Part shown: one piece after another, positions 23,698 through 34,611 of the stretch
Layout of the letters: the number at the start of each line of letters is the position of its first letter
Position numbering within the stretch: the first letter of the stretch is position 1
Assembly: GCA_022385805.1 (NCBI GenBank)
Contig: MU277671.1
Coordinates: 442,808 to 506,807 of the forward strand
Direction: 5' to 3'
Length of the DNA stretch: 64,000 bases
DNA from: Pilatotrama ljubarskyi
Lineage: Eukaryota; Basidiomycota; Agaricomycetes; Polyporales; Polyporaceae
Made by a program: the position numbers and the translations under genes
The notes under the pieces: generated by a model
The model's input: only the letters and a program-made list of their open reading frames with translations
The model's database searches: none
Told to the model about the DNA's origin: nothing

Positions 23698-25500
23698 ATG
23701 GCCGATCCCAAAAAGCAAGAGAAGGACTTTACGAAGGAGGTCGATGCGCTGATTCCTGAGGTCAACTCACTCGCGACGGTGCGTGCTTAATACTGCGTGG
23801 CCACCCGCATTCGTATGCTCACTTCGCTTGCGCGTACAGTCTGGCAAAGTGCAGGAGGCGCTAGACAAGATCTATGTTTTGGAGAAGCAGACCCGGAATG
23901 TATGTATCAACGAGTCCCTTGTGATAGCAGAGTCCTGACCCACGTTGCGCAGGCGTCCGACCTGAAGTCCACTACGAGGCTTGTCAAGGAGGCGTCGGAG
24001 CTCTGCTACAAGACCCGGAATTTCAAGCTTTTGAACAGCAACATCAATTCTCTCAGCAAGAAGCATGGCCAACTGAAGGCTGCTATCCAAGCTATGGTGG
24101 AGCAGGCATACGGGTGGCTGGAGGACATTCGGAAGACAGAGGGCACAGAGGCGTGGTTGGAGCTTATTGAGACGCTAAGGACTGTCACGGAAGGCAAGGT
24201 ACGTGTTGCACGTTGTCTCCGAGGAGCTCTGCGACTGACCACCTGCATAGATCTTCCTTGAAACCCCACGAGCCCGTGTCACCCTCCTCCTTGCACACCA
24301 TCATGAATCACTAGCCAACGCCCCTTCAGCCACGCCCGCGTCGCGCAAAGAATCCCTCCAAGTTGCCTCCGATCTCCTGAACGACCTCCAGGTCGAGACT
24401 TACTCGTCTATGGACCGTCGAGAAAAGACCGAGTTCATCTTGGAACAAATGCGCCTGCTGATCGCGCTTGCGTCTCTGAAAGACGGCGAAATCGGGAAGG
24501 AGGGCAAGGATTCCATTGGCGGTGGGGAGTCTGAGTGGGTCAAGGTGCGGGTGGGTGGCCGGAAGGTCAACGAGGAGTTCCTCAAGGACAAGGCGAACGA
24601 GGTATGAGTTTGAGCTGTATTCGTAGTGCAGCAGCTGACGCAGTATTCTAGGACCTCAAGCTGAAGTACTACCACATGATGATCCAATACGCTCTCCACG
24701 AGAGCTCATACCTGGATGCCGCTAAGCACTATCACAAGGTTTGGGAGACGCCTTCAATCAAAGAGGACGTCAATGGCCGTGGCCGGGAGGTACGTAGAAG
24801 ACTTGTACCCTCTCTCGCGGGACAACCCTGATTTTCCATAGGCACTGGAGCATATCGTGTACTACGTCGTCCTGGCACCTCACGACAATGAGCAGTCCGA
24901 CATGCTTCATCGCCTTTTTGCTGATCCCGCTTTGCCCAAGTTGGAACTGCATTAGTGAGTGGATTGTGAACCTGCAGACGGGCATGACGTTGACCGGCAT
25001 CCTCTAGCGCCCTCGTCAAGTGTTTCACAACTCCGGAGCTCATGAGGTGGCCTGGTATAGAGGCAATCTATGGGCCCCACCTACGGAAGACCTCCGTCTT
25101 CAGCTCAGACAAGCTTTGGGAGGACCTTCACACGCGAGTCATTGAACACGTATGTCAATCGTACTTGTTGTGCTGCATCAATCTGACATTACTGTAGAAC
25201 ATCCGCATCGTATCGCAATACTACACCCGCATCACCCTAGCCCGCCTGACCTCTCTCCTCGACCTCACACAACAACAATCCGAAGAGATTCTCTGCCGAT
25301 TGGTTGTCTCCGGCACCGTATGGGCTCGGATTGACCGACCAGCAGGTATCGTCAACTTCCGGAGCAGTAGGAGTGCGGAGGACGTGATGAACGACTGGAG
25401 CTCAGACATGCAGCGGCTGCTTGGCCTCGTAGAGAAGACTTGGATGGGCGTGAACGCGGCACAGGCAGCACAGTCAAAGGCTTTGAAGGCAGCATCGTGA
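23698..25500 (+). CDS. RPN5: 26S proteasome regulatory subunit Rpn5 (PSMD12)
   Basis: Eight exons: 23698-23778, 23840-23899, 23953-24198, 24251-24601, 24652-24789, 24842-24954, 25008-25149, 25198-25500; 477 residues, close to the family's usual 440-480. The body is all-helical TPR-like sequence (YKTRNFKLLNSNI, YALHESSYLDAAKHY) and the last 150 residues form a PCI domain (HTRVIEHNIRIVSQYY, LARLTSLLDLTQQQSEE, VVSGTVWARIDRPAGIVNF). Rpn5 belongs to the lid of the 19S particle and helps hold the deubiquitinase Rpn11 in place. The start MADPKKQEKDF follows a pyrimidine-rich leader. Convergent with mS23, 142 bases away. Confidence 0.96.
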
Positions 25501-25642
25501 TCGACGAGATTGTATGTAGACGTACTCACTATGGACTGCTTTCCTCGCTTTTGCCTCAGCGTGCTGGAAATCGCGGACGAGCAAACGGAATTATTCCCAG
25601 TATAGAGTACGAAGCAGCTGAGTGACGAGTACATGCCAATAC

Positions 25643-26563
25643 CTATGACGACAGGCCGGGGCGCACGCCGAGGAAGTCCGCTTGAGAAGCAATGTAGGCC
25701 GCCTGCTGCTTCGGAGTCGTAAGACCCTCCTGCGAGATTTGAGGCTGCGTAAAGACGGGTGCATAGACTGGCCGAACCCCCTCCTTCCACAACCGCGTAT
25801 ACTCCTGTCCCTTGGTCCACTGATCTGGCCGGCCCTCGCGCTCGACCACGGCTTTCCAGCGCTTGCGGTCCGTCTCCGCAATGTGGTTCTGTTCCGCGGT
25901 ATCCCGCCAAGTGGCGAGTGCCTTGTTCTCCTTCATGAATGTGATCTCCGTCTGAGAGGGCCCAAACTCCACGCCGAGCTGTTCGGCCTCGGCGAGCGCG
26001 ACCTGGCGAGCGATGGTGATCTCGGAACGAAGAGAGCGGAACTGGGCGACTGCCGACGCATAGGCATCGGACAGAGACATGTCATGGTGCTCGTATAGGT
26101 TCACCGCATAGCGGATGGCACTGGCTTGGGTGTGAGTCTACAGGACCCAGACGGACTGCAGCGAGGATACGCACTCTTCCGGCGACGGATTCCGTCCCCT
26201 CTGCCGTAGCCTTTTCCACTCCTTGCCACGTATAGGATGCTCGCTCTCGACCGTCGCGCCCTCGACGAGGGACTTCTCCCGGAAGGCTTCGAAGGGGTGG
26301 TCACGGAAGAACTGTTTGCGGAGCTGATCCTCGATGTAGTGAACGGGCAGCGGCTGGATCTTTTTGGAGTTGGAGGGACGGGTGAGGGGCACTTCCTCCG
26401 GGACATCGAAACGAGTCCGTGAGGGTGGCTCTCGCGCCGGTAGAGGGAGCGGAGGGTTGTCGAGAACGGCACGGTACCAGGCAGGCTCGCGCTGGATGTA
26501 CCCCTCGCGGAGGAGGCGCGATGCCTGCTTGTGTACTTGGCTGGCAATACGCTTTGTCGCCAT
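25643..26563 (-). CDS. RSM25: Mitochondrial small ribosomal subunit protein mS23 (Rsm25)
   Basis: Two exons, 26175-26563 and 25643-26120; 288 residues. The N-terminus RIASQVHKQASRLLREG, the PAWYRAV block, and the YIEDQLRKQFFRDHPFE motif (about residues 76-92) are the marks of fungal Rsm25/mS23. A helical, charged C-terminal half follows (AYASAVAQFRSLR, AEAEQLGVEFGPS). The protein sits in the mitoribosome small subunit. The donor at 26174 and the acceptor at 26121 were chosen because together they restore DAIRYAVNLYE in frame. Confidence 0.9.
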
Positions 26564-27310
26564 GTGAACCAGGCAGGGCGGAGCAGCGAGCGGGATGACT
26601 GCAGGGGACTCTAGTTTGAGTCACTGAAGCTGCGAGTGACGGTGGACGAGAGCAGCAAGAATATCTTGGGCGCCTCTTTGCCCGTAACTTAGGCGCGCGG
26701 AAGGCGTCGGCGCTTCAGATTCTTGCCTCGACTCCCCACATCGGCTCGGACAGGCTCTGGCGTTGTTCTAGTTCTCGCCTCGCCACGGTATCTCGATATC
26801 CTGGGTCGAGACCTCAAGTTGCCAGTACAGTAGCATTGGATTATTTGGATGATAGGAACTGCAGCTTGCGGGCATCAAAGGATTCGCATCACCCAGTACA
26901 TCTGAATCCGAGTCCCACGTTCGGCGCAGCTCGCGACCGGAAGGACGGAAAGCATGCGTAGAGGCCTCAGGTGCGTGAATACGCACGGTCAGCAGCGCAA
27001 CTCTCCCTACTCACGACCCTACTTCAGGAGAGAGCGCTACAAATGGGGCCAGATGCGATGGCTTATCGGACCCGCTTAGCTTCCATCGACCTGCTCTAGA
27101 TGGACTCTTGTCGTATCAAACGTCGCAAATTTGGCTTTTGAAGCACTTTGCCGCCAGCAGCACCTCATGCCGAGAGAAGGGCGACGCTATCTGTCTTATG
27201 ATCAGATGCTCAATCTTGATTCGGAACGGATGGGTGTATAAAAGCAAGGACTTCCGCTATGAGAGACACCCACGGTCGTCCCTTGCCCCGCCATCGCCCC
27301 ACCAACTAAC
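26564..27310. promoter_or_regulatory. Divergent intergenic region between mS23 and metallothionein
   Basis: About 750 bases between divergent genes. The right end carries the TATA box of the metallothionein gene. I looked for copper- or metal-response motifs by eye and found none I would defend. No other gene seen. Confidence 0.5.
27237..27244 (+). promoter_or_regulatory. TATA box of the metallothionein gene
   Basis: TATAAAAG, 74 bases upstream of the start codon at 27311. A strong TATA box suits an inducible, highly expressed small gene. Confidence 0.7.
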
Positions 27311-27602
27311 ATGGTCTGTCCATCGTCTTTGCTGCGCCTCGCCGGCCTTCGAGTCAATACTGATCTTGACTCGATAGCCTCCCTCCGACGTGAAGTGCAC
27401 CACCACTCAGACCACCAGCTCTGACTGCAGCTGGCCGAACTGTGCCTGCGGGAGCGAGCCGCCTAAGAACAAGGCGAACTGCGGGTCCTCCTCCTGCAGC
27501 TGCGGCGCGAGGTACGCGCCAGCGGAGCTGCGTTCCATACAGTTGTTGACACGATTTTCGCTTTATAGCTGCGCCTGCAAGCCCGGCGAATGCAAGTGCT
27601 AA
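27311..27602 (+). CDS. Small cysteine-rich metallothionein
   Basis: Three exons: 27311-27313 (the ATG alone), 27378-27511, 27569-27602; 56 residues. Eleven cysteines (8, 18, 23, 25, 36, 41, 43, 47, 49, 54, 56) include four C-x-C pairs; there is one Trp and otherwise mostly Ser, Thr, Gly, Lys and Pro. This composition and size mark a fungal metallothionein, which binds Cu(I), Zn or Cd in the cytosol. The stop follows directly on the last CKC. The first donor (GTCTGT right after ATG) is unusual, but the intron has a good branch-like CTGAT/TTGAC region and a TAG acceptor; without it no ATG is in frame. The intron between exons 2 and 3 (27512-27568) is GTACGC..TAG and joins GAG|C to restore the CACK block. 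The metal it prefers cannot be told from sequence. Confidence 0.85.
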
Positions 27603-28274
27603 ATGACCACTTCTATCCCAGAGGGCTGCAGCCTCATCGAGCCTTGCAACGTGTACAATATTTGTATGATGCTGTATGCATGACGTCCCCTGTCGTCGGA
27701 GACCGTGCGATTCGCGCTCTCACTTGAACCGCCGACTACATATTCATCGATATTTCGAGGATGTGTCTGTCGTCTTGACAACTGGTGACATAGCGTCAGC
27801 TGCCACAGTGCAGTACCTAAGTACAGGCAGGTGAAAGTACAGGTTTCCGAAAGACAGCAGGTACTGCTCTGCTCATACTGAATCCCGGGTTGGGGTTAGC
27901 ACAGCAATCCCTCCTATGACGTTGGGCGCTTGTCGCAAAGTCATCCTGGCGCCCACATCCAGCAGTCCCGCCTGCCCTAGTGCAGCGCTGCTCCCTTATA
28001 CAGTACCTCGAAACAGGGCTACTGCTCTCGCTACGGAGAGCATGCATAGGTTCACTGTGCTGTACCACAGTGGCATTGCTGATCCACCATCGATTGTGGT
28101 AAGATATGGTCGGTGCCGATTCTGCGCGATTGACTTCGAAGTACTACTATAGCTGCATGTCCGTTGCGGTAGTGCACCTACCGCAGCACCCGTACAAGCC
28201 CGCATATATAATAAGAGGTGCATTTCCAGCTTCCTCTGAATCACTGTGATACACTCCCTCCTTCTCCCATCCCA
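27603..28274. other. Intergenic region before the Lnt-like gene
   Basis: About 670 bases between tandem genes. It holds the metallothionein 3' UTR and the next promoter. Apart from the TATA-like element near 28205 nothing is recognised. Confidence 0.5.
28205..28213 (+). promoter_or_regulatory. TATA-like element of the Lnt-like gene
   Basis: TATATAATA, about 62 bases upstream of the start codon at 28275. Position and sequence suit a core promoter. Confidence 0.5.
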
Positions 28275-30128
28275 ATGTCCCTCTCAAGTATTCCTGTCAA
28301 ACATCCGTACAGAGTGTACCTCACTCTTGGACCTGTGCTCGCCCTTGGAGCTCTTACGCCGACGCCGTCGTTCACCCCTGCTGTTCTCCTCTTGGCTACT
28401 CTTCGACTCCAGACTGCAAGGAGCATTCCACGCCGAGAGTGGTCAGGAGGCATTGCCCAACTGCTCCTGGTCTCTCTTGCTGCAGGCCTCGTAAATGCCG
28501 CCCCATCTCTTCATGCTCTTTCCACCCCCGCTACCTCTCTGATCGTTTTAGCCTGCCTTTCCGCTGCGGCAACCACCATCGCTGCAGGGGCACTTTCAGC
28601 AGGTTACTATGCCGAGCGCGCGGCGCGAACACACTGGGTTCGCGCCACCGTTTTCCCTGCGGTTTGGGCTACCACTTGGGCTGCAGTCGAACGCTTAAGC
28701 CCGATCGGACAGCTGGCCACCTGGAGCCCTGTCACTAACCTCGAAGGTTACACTTGGTTACGACAGGTCGGTGGACAGGTTGCAATCAATTGGGTCGTCG
28801 CCGCCTGGGCGGTCATCATCTCGGAGGTGGCGGGAGCCTGGATGATGGGGTCAGACGGAGAGAAGGCCATCGATCCGGAGAGGAACGTAGCCTCACTTCT
28901 GGACGATGACTTACCAACCCTCGACCGACATATCCCTGCCGTCCGAAGGTCCGTCTCTCCGAAGACCCGCCGCATCCTCCTCATGACGGGCTTCCTCTTT
29001 GCTATGACGGTGCCTTCGTACGTGATCTCGGAGTTCCCTCCCCCAGTGGCTGCCCCGGATGTCACGCCTTTCGGTGTCGCATGTGCGATGCCGTACCCTC
29101 AGCGGAATGGGAAGGCGACAGGTCCGCCGTCTTGGAATGATTACGTCAAAGAGTCCAAGACGTTACAGTCCCGGGCGAAGATCGTGCTGTGGCCAGAGAG
29201 CGCCGTTCACTTCAACTCGGAGGGCGAGCGAGAGGAGGCTTTCAAGCGGATCCAGCCTCAGATCAGCAATGGGACATACTACGGTATCGGGTTCGAGGAG
29301 GTCGTCCACAAGGATTCGCCTGACGGAGTATGGAAGAGTGGCATGAGACGGAACGGCCTTGTCCTTCTAGGATGGGAAGGCGTTGTATATGAGTACTACA
29401 AGCGCCACCTCGTACCCAGTGCGCTTAATCCTCTCATATCTCGGATGTCACTTCGCTTTAACTGAGCATTTCGTGTTGTAGTCGCCGAGTCGTTCTCCAT
29501 GACGCCCTCCAACGAAAAGCCGGCCATCTTTACGATGCAGCTGTCCCACCCGTCGTCTTGGACGGCGCCCGCATGGGCTCCAGGACCTAGCTTCACGCGC
29601 CCGATCGACATCACTGCGTCCATCTGCCTCGACTTCACCACCGCGTCCTCCTTTGCCGATCTCCCGTCACGCCCCGCGCTCATCCTGGCTCCAGCGCGCA
29701 CCTGGCACACGAGTATCGGACTCGCGATGTGGGAGCAGGCCAAAGCGCGTGCGGAGGAAAGCGGCAGCATGGTGCTGTGGTGCGACGGGGGCGAGGGAGG
29801 CGTCAGCGGCCTGGCCGGGCGCGGTATGCACGCCTTCCGGCAGGTCGGTCCCGGGTCGTGGGCGCAGACGGTCAGCGTGCCATGGCCGTACGACCAGCGC
29901 CGCACGGTATTCTCTGCCGCTGGGACATCTGCATTGGCGGTCGTCTGGGGAATCATGGGCATGGGATGGATGGCCGGGGCCGTCGCAGGCCAGGTGGAAG
30001 ATCGCGAACACGGCGCCGGGAGGGCAGTTGTGTCGCTCACAGGAGCAGTTCAGAATGCCGTCGGGTTCATCCGGAACCTTGGACAGCGGGAAATTAGAGG
30101 CGAAGAGCGTCCTCTGCTAGGCGACTGA
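28275..30128 (+). CDS. Membrane carbon-nitrogen hydrolase, apolipoprotein N-acyltransferase (Lnt)-like
   Basis: Two exons, 28275-29418 and 29482-30128; 596 residues. The N-terminal 270 residues hold about six hydrophobic segments, and one more lies near the C-terminus (around residues 535-555). Between them is a nitrilase-fold domain with the expected Glu-Lys-Cys triad: E308 in VLWPES, K377 in YYKRHLVP and C430 in ASICLDF. Membrane helices plus a CN-hydrolase domain is the layout of bacterial Lnt, which acylates the N-terminal Cys of lipoproteins. Fungi do not make bacterial-type lipoproteins, so the substrate here is unknown; acyl or amide transfer on the lumenal side of a membrane is only an inference. 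The intron joins CCA|TC so that the conserved RHLVP block leads straight into AESFSM. Confidence 0.85.
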
Positions 30129-31413
30129 ACGGGACCCTCAGGCCTCACGCTTGCATGACTTCTGTTTTCGTGCCTGGACAATGTGGGCCCCGCGTTCCTG
30201 ATTCGTATCTGCCGGTATGTACTATACTCTTCCCAGCGTGTCCGCCTGTCTGTTGTGTCCTCTCGTGAATACAGCCGTGATCATGAATGCCTAAGAGGCT
30301 ATCACCACAAGCGCGACGCCAGCTCCTCTCAACATGTTCACGTTCGTTGCTCCTGCCCTAACCGAAGCAAGCAGGACTGTGCACCGACCACAGGTGCGTA
30401 TGAATAGGTGGACACGCACATACTGCATGCCAGTGCTATCACACGGCAAGAACCCGATCGTCTGCGATTCGGAGGTGCCCACGAACCAGGCTGCTTTGGC
30501 TAGGGACGACCCTTCTCTAGCGAAACTGCCCTAGAAGGAGTTCTCCGAGGCGATCATTCGGGGGCTCTCTCGTCGTGCCATCTCCGCTCAATTTCTTCAT
30601 AGTGAGGCCTGGAAGGTGCAGTCTGCCTGTCCTGGAATCATACTTCAATGCGCTCCTGTAAATGTACTCATGAAGTATTGGTTCGTCGCTTGTGGAGCTC
30701 GGTAGCATGCTGGGACGGGCTGTGGCATTGGTCGCCTGTTTCAAGAGTGATCGGCGCCGTGCTGCCAGGTGTATGGCAGACATGTTCGAGGAGCATCGCC
30801 GGACGCCTGACCATGGCCGCAGCCATCAGCTTCAGTGAGGCCATGTCCAAGTGAATTGCTGCATGTCACCGGGGGTCATGGCCATGGCCATGGCGGATCT
30901 ACCTATAGGTCTTCCGTGAGAGGCGAGCAATCGGTCCGCGCCTTTCTGAGCCTGGATGAGGGAACACTACAAACGCGCGATACAGTACAGCAGTAGCTGC
31001 AGGCAGAATATTGATATCGATGTGAACGTGCTGCACCTTACATTCTCCATTGTGATATATGCTGGTGTATTCGGATGCACGACAGAGACGGAGGTGCTCT
31101 ACAAATGAGAAAGAAGTCTGAAGGACCGGGAGGTCGGACTCGGTGTGCGCTTGTACCCTCGGAAGGTACGGCGGCGCCTCCGTCCTCGAGGCCAGGCTAC
31201 TCGGCGCAGAGCTCTCTTTCGCACTTTCCGTGGACTCTCGCGATCTCAGGGAACTCGTTTCGTATCTTCCCTTCGTCACTTGTTCTCTATCGCGCAGGTG
31301 TGCATTGCTTGCCGAGGCCAGGCGGTTTACACGCACTCTTCATCTACCGGTGCCCTCATCTACTGCGAGTCCCTCAAGCCCAAGCCCTCACAGGTCCGCG
31401 ATTGTAAGTCGCC
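30129..31413. other. 1.3-kb intergenic region
   Basis: I find no supported gene. A 6-base unit (CATGGC) is repeated three times at 30877-30894. The segment from about 31200 to 31413 is pyrimidine-rich in places, with an intron-like GTAAGT at 31404, and could be the 5' UTR (possibly spliced) of the next gene. Confidence 0.45.
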
Positions 31414-33551
31414 ATGCATCCATCCAGGACTCGCCTTCAGTCGAATCTTGCGCAAGGCCTCTCAGGCTCTCAGCTCGCCTCGAGAGAGTTTACTGGCACT
31501 CATACTCTTCCCTCAGAGCAGGCTTTCTCGTCCGGGAAGACCCTTGGTACAGCATCCGACCACCGCACATACCCGCCGGAGTACATAGAAGAAGACGAGT
31601 TCGAGGAAATATCGTACGACGAACTCCGCCTATCCGTCTTTCCTGCCGATCCTGCGCACTTTGCGGCCCTCTTCGGTGAGTACTATGCCGCGTACAGCGT
31701 TCTCCTGAGGCTCACTCCTTGCCGACGTAGATAATCAGCGAGCATACAATCGCTCGCTTCTATCCCGCTCCCGCTCGTCCATCTCTCGCCTGAAGAAGCT
31801 ACCCCGAGCCTCTCTCAAACGACCCCGCGGGGCATCCGTACATACTCGAGCCAAAGGCGCCCAAGGAATCCGAGCAAGCCCGGCGCGGGAGACACAAGTC
31901 GCTCTTGACCTTTCGAGGCCGTCCACTCCATCCGATTCATCCAGCAGAGCGTCCACTCCTCCTCGTACACCCTCTCCCCACTCTGCGCCACCGCTCTTCA
32001 CACGATCCGAGCCTGTTCGCAAGACCGAGACTTGCGACGAGAAGGACTGTCCAGAGGTCCGCAGGGTAGAAGAGACCGCGAGTGGTCCAGAGAGCCTTGC
32101 CCTTGTTCCGGCGACAGCGACGCACTCGCCGAAGGCGAAATCGTTCACCTCTTCTCTCAGGCGCCTCCGAACCTTAAGCAGGTCTTCGCTCTTTAGCGCT
32201 CGCAGACACGCGCGTGAGGTGTGCCAGGATCCTCCAGCGGAAACTTCTGGCGCATCCCCCCACCGCTCAAGTACCCTTACCGCAGCTGAATCCTTCCACC
32301 TCCCCGAGCTCGTATTTGATCGAGTCGACTTCTCTCTAGGTGTCGAAGACGAATCTCCTCTGCTCATCGTTCCGCCCACTCCCACCGAGCCCGATCCTGC
32401 CCTTTCAGACCTCTCTCCACCTTTACCTCGCATCGAAGTAGTCGAAGCGAGCCCTCATCTGCAGCCCGTTACACTCCGTCTCCCTGGCTTTGAGTTCGTG
32501 GACCCTCGTTCGTTGACTGCTTCTGCTCCCTCCTCTGCAGTCGACCGCATCTCTCGTTTCTGGAGCGCACCACCCTCGCCCTCTTGGCTCTCCCGCATCG
32601 TCGAGGGTATCGAGCCTGTGACCACAAGCAGCCCTGCACCACTGCCTATTCCTCCCCCATCCTCGCCACCACTCTACATTGTCCCTCGCTCTTTGCGCCC
32701 GGACAGCTACTATCTCCGTGAGCCAGAGGTGCGTCTTTGTCCCCTTGAAGTACCCACTTCTGCTCATCGGCACTTCGCAGATCGACTTCGAATTCACGAC
32801 TGCGCCACAGACGCCCAGGTCGACCACATCTTCTGTGACGCTTTACAATCCATCTCAGAGGGCATCTTTCCTTCAACCAACCAATCCTATTGGCTCTCGT
32901 CCTGAGTCTACCAACAGACTCTCCGTGATCTATCGCCAATCCTTGGGCGATAACCGTCGGAGTGTTCATTCGGTGCTAGCATACAGTCAAGAGAACAGTG
33001 GTGAGATCATCAGGGTGCGTCGCGTGCGATTTCTCTGATGATCGGTTCTGACGTCCATTCAAGAATACCTCCCTAAACGTCTTCTGTCTTTCATCGGAAA
33101 CCTACAGTCTTCCGCCGTCTCCTCTAGCCCCCCTTCCTCTTGGTCCGTAGCCTTCCTTGAGTCACGCTTCAGCTTTTCTCACACATCGCACACCACAGAC
33201 AACGCTCTCTCCTCCTTCCCTGACTACGCAGCCTCTGCACCCACAGACATCAAACAAGACTCGCCCTACGCCATCTTCCACCCCGCTGCTGACGCACACG
33301 AATACTCGGAAGCCGTCCACTTTCGCCCGCCCGCCTATCTCCTAGCCCTCGTCAAGAATATCCTTCGCACTTCTACCGTTTGGCCAGACACCACTATGGA
33401 TATCACAAGTAAGCAAGCGGACACCGTCGACTGGGGAGGTGAAGTCGACTACTCGGGGTATGAGTGGTTCAAGGACCCTCCCCCGCGGCCAGAGGTGACT
33501 CTCCATCCCATACCGCGTACGACGGGCAGCGTGGCTGATCAGGATGGGTAG
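31414..33551 (+). CDS. Protein of unknown function, Ser/Pro-rich
   Basis: Four exons: 31414-31675, 31731-32728, 32781-33000, 33064-33551; 655 residues, all joins in phase. I do not recognise a family. Visible parts are an acidic patch (EEDEFEEISYDE, about residues 62-73), a basic Ser/Arg region (about 90-110 and 205-225), a long Pro/Ser-rich middle, and a C-terminal part with more ordered sequence (YLPKRLLSFIGNL, AYLLALVKNILR, DWGGEVDYSGYEWFKD). The exon 3 donor at 33001 is chosen over GTGCGT at 33015 because only the former keeps the last exon open for 160 codons. The start is the first in-frame ATG after a stop-rich region; a spliced 5' UTR is possible. Its stop lies 18 bases before the next start codon. 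Confidence 0.68.
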
Positions 33552-33569
33552 CCTCAAGCTCAGCCCACA

Positions 33570-34022
33570 ATGGACAACTATGTCCCTCAACCCGGCGTGA
33601 TCGAGCAGAACGAGGCGTTCGACTTCGCGCTGAAGAGCGCGCCAAACGTCCTATACGCCCGTTTTAAGCAATTCGGCCAGGTACGCGTGGCTCTGTCTCG
33701 CCTGCATCGAGAGCAGGATTGAACCTGACATGCTGGCGTGCAGCTCGGCGTCCTCGCATGGTGCTCCGAGTTCGGCGAGCTCATCGACGCGCTCAAGCAG
33801 CTTGGCTTCGACGGCAACATGTTCGTCTCGACGCGCACGCAGGCGCTCAAGACTTGCGAGGAGATCCTCCGGCTCAACCTGGACATCGAGATGCAGATTA
33901 TCGTCATGTACCTCTCCTCGCAGGTCGCGCGTCTGCGCCGCTTCCTCGACTCGGACCGACAGTGGGACGACTACCCGAAGCCCAAGTTCCCGGTGGATCC
34001 GAACGAGTATTTGAAGTCATAG
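33570..34022 (+). CDS. Small protein of unknown function
   Basis: Two exons, 33570-33680 and 33744-34022; 129 residues. The sequence is compact and free of low complexity, with likely helices (QLGVLAWCSEFGELIDALKQLGF, TRTQALKTCEEILRLN, IEMQIIVMYLSSQVARLRRFL). It looks like a conserved globular or helical protein and not like random sequence, but I cannot name its family. The intron is GTACGC..CAG. Only 18 bases separate its ATG from the stop codon of the preceding gene on the same strand, too short for an ordinary promoter plus 5' UTR. Confidence 0.78.
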
Positions 34023-34611
34023 CTGCGACCTGCCGTGCGGGTTTGCGTTGCCCCTCGTCTGGCTCTGACACTATTGTGCATATGTTCGCTGTGGTTCGCC
34101 TCCCGAGGCGCGGTCTGTATGGGTCTTCCGTATACTGCATCTGTATCATATACCTGCACGCATCATACCTCCTTGATTCTCCTGTTTCTCCGTCCTGTAA
34201 TGTACGCAACCGCTCTTGAACCGAGTCGATGCATCGCACACCGATCGCACTGAGGGCCGAACGCAAAACGTGTCAAAGTTGCTGTGATTAGTATTGAATG
34301 CCAACATCGCGCCAGTGGTACAAAGGATAGCAATAGTCCTTATAAGATTAAATGAGCAGAGTTAGGCGTGAAGGAGAGGGAACCGCGGATGCCCATAAAC
34401 CAACCCACGAGAGACGGTACGGAAAGGAAAGCGACCATGTATGCGAAGGATGCAGAGGTGGTGAGTCTAGGTAGGCGATGTGGAATGTCTGTATCTGTGC
34501 ATAGAGGCATCTTGTAAATGCGGTGGTATCAGTGTGCGTCGTGAGCTTCCAAGTGAGTAAGTGCGTCCCCGAATCCGGACTCGCCGAAGCAATGTGTGTA
34601 CCGCGTCCATT
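34023..34611. other. Convergent 3' region
   Basis: About 590 bases between the 3' ends of the 129-aa gene and PAL1. It should hold both 3' UTRs. Nothing else recognised. Confidence 0.5.

Noticed and set aside
33001..33063. Donor GTGCGT at 33015 for the 655-aa gene
   Set aside because: Using it leaves the next exon out of phase and stops after about 28 codons. GTGAGA at 33001 keeps a 160-codon exon open.
28275..34022. A secondary-metabolite or defence cluster in the middle of the window
   Set aside because: No polyketide synthase, peptide synthetase, terpene cyclase, P450, transporter or cluster regulator is present, and the neighbours are housekeeping genes.
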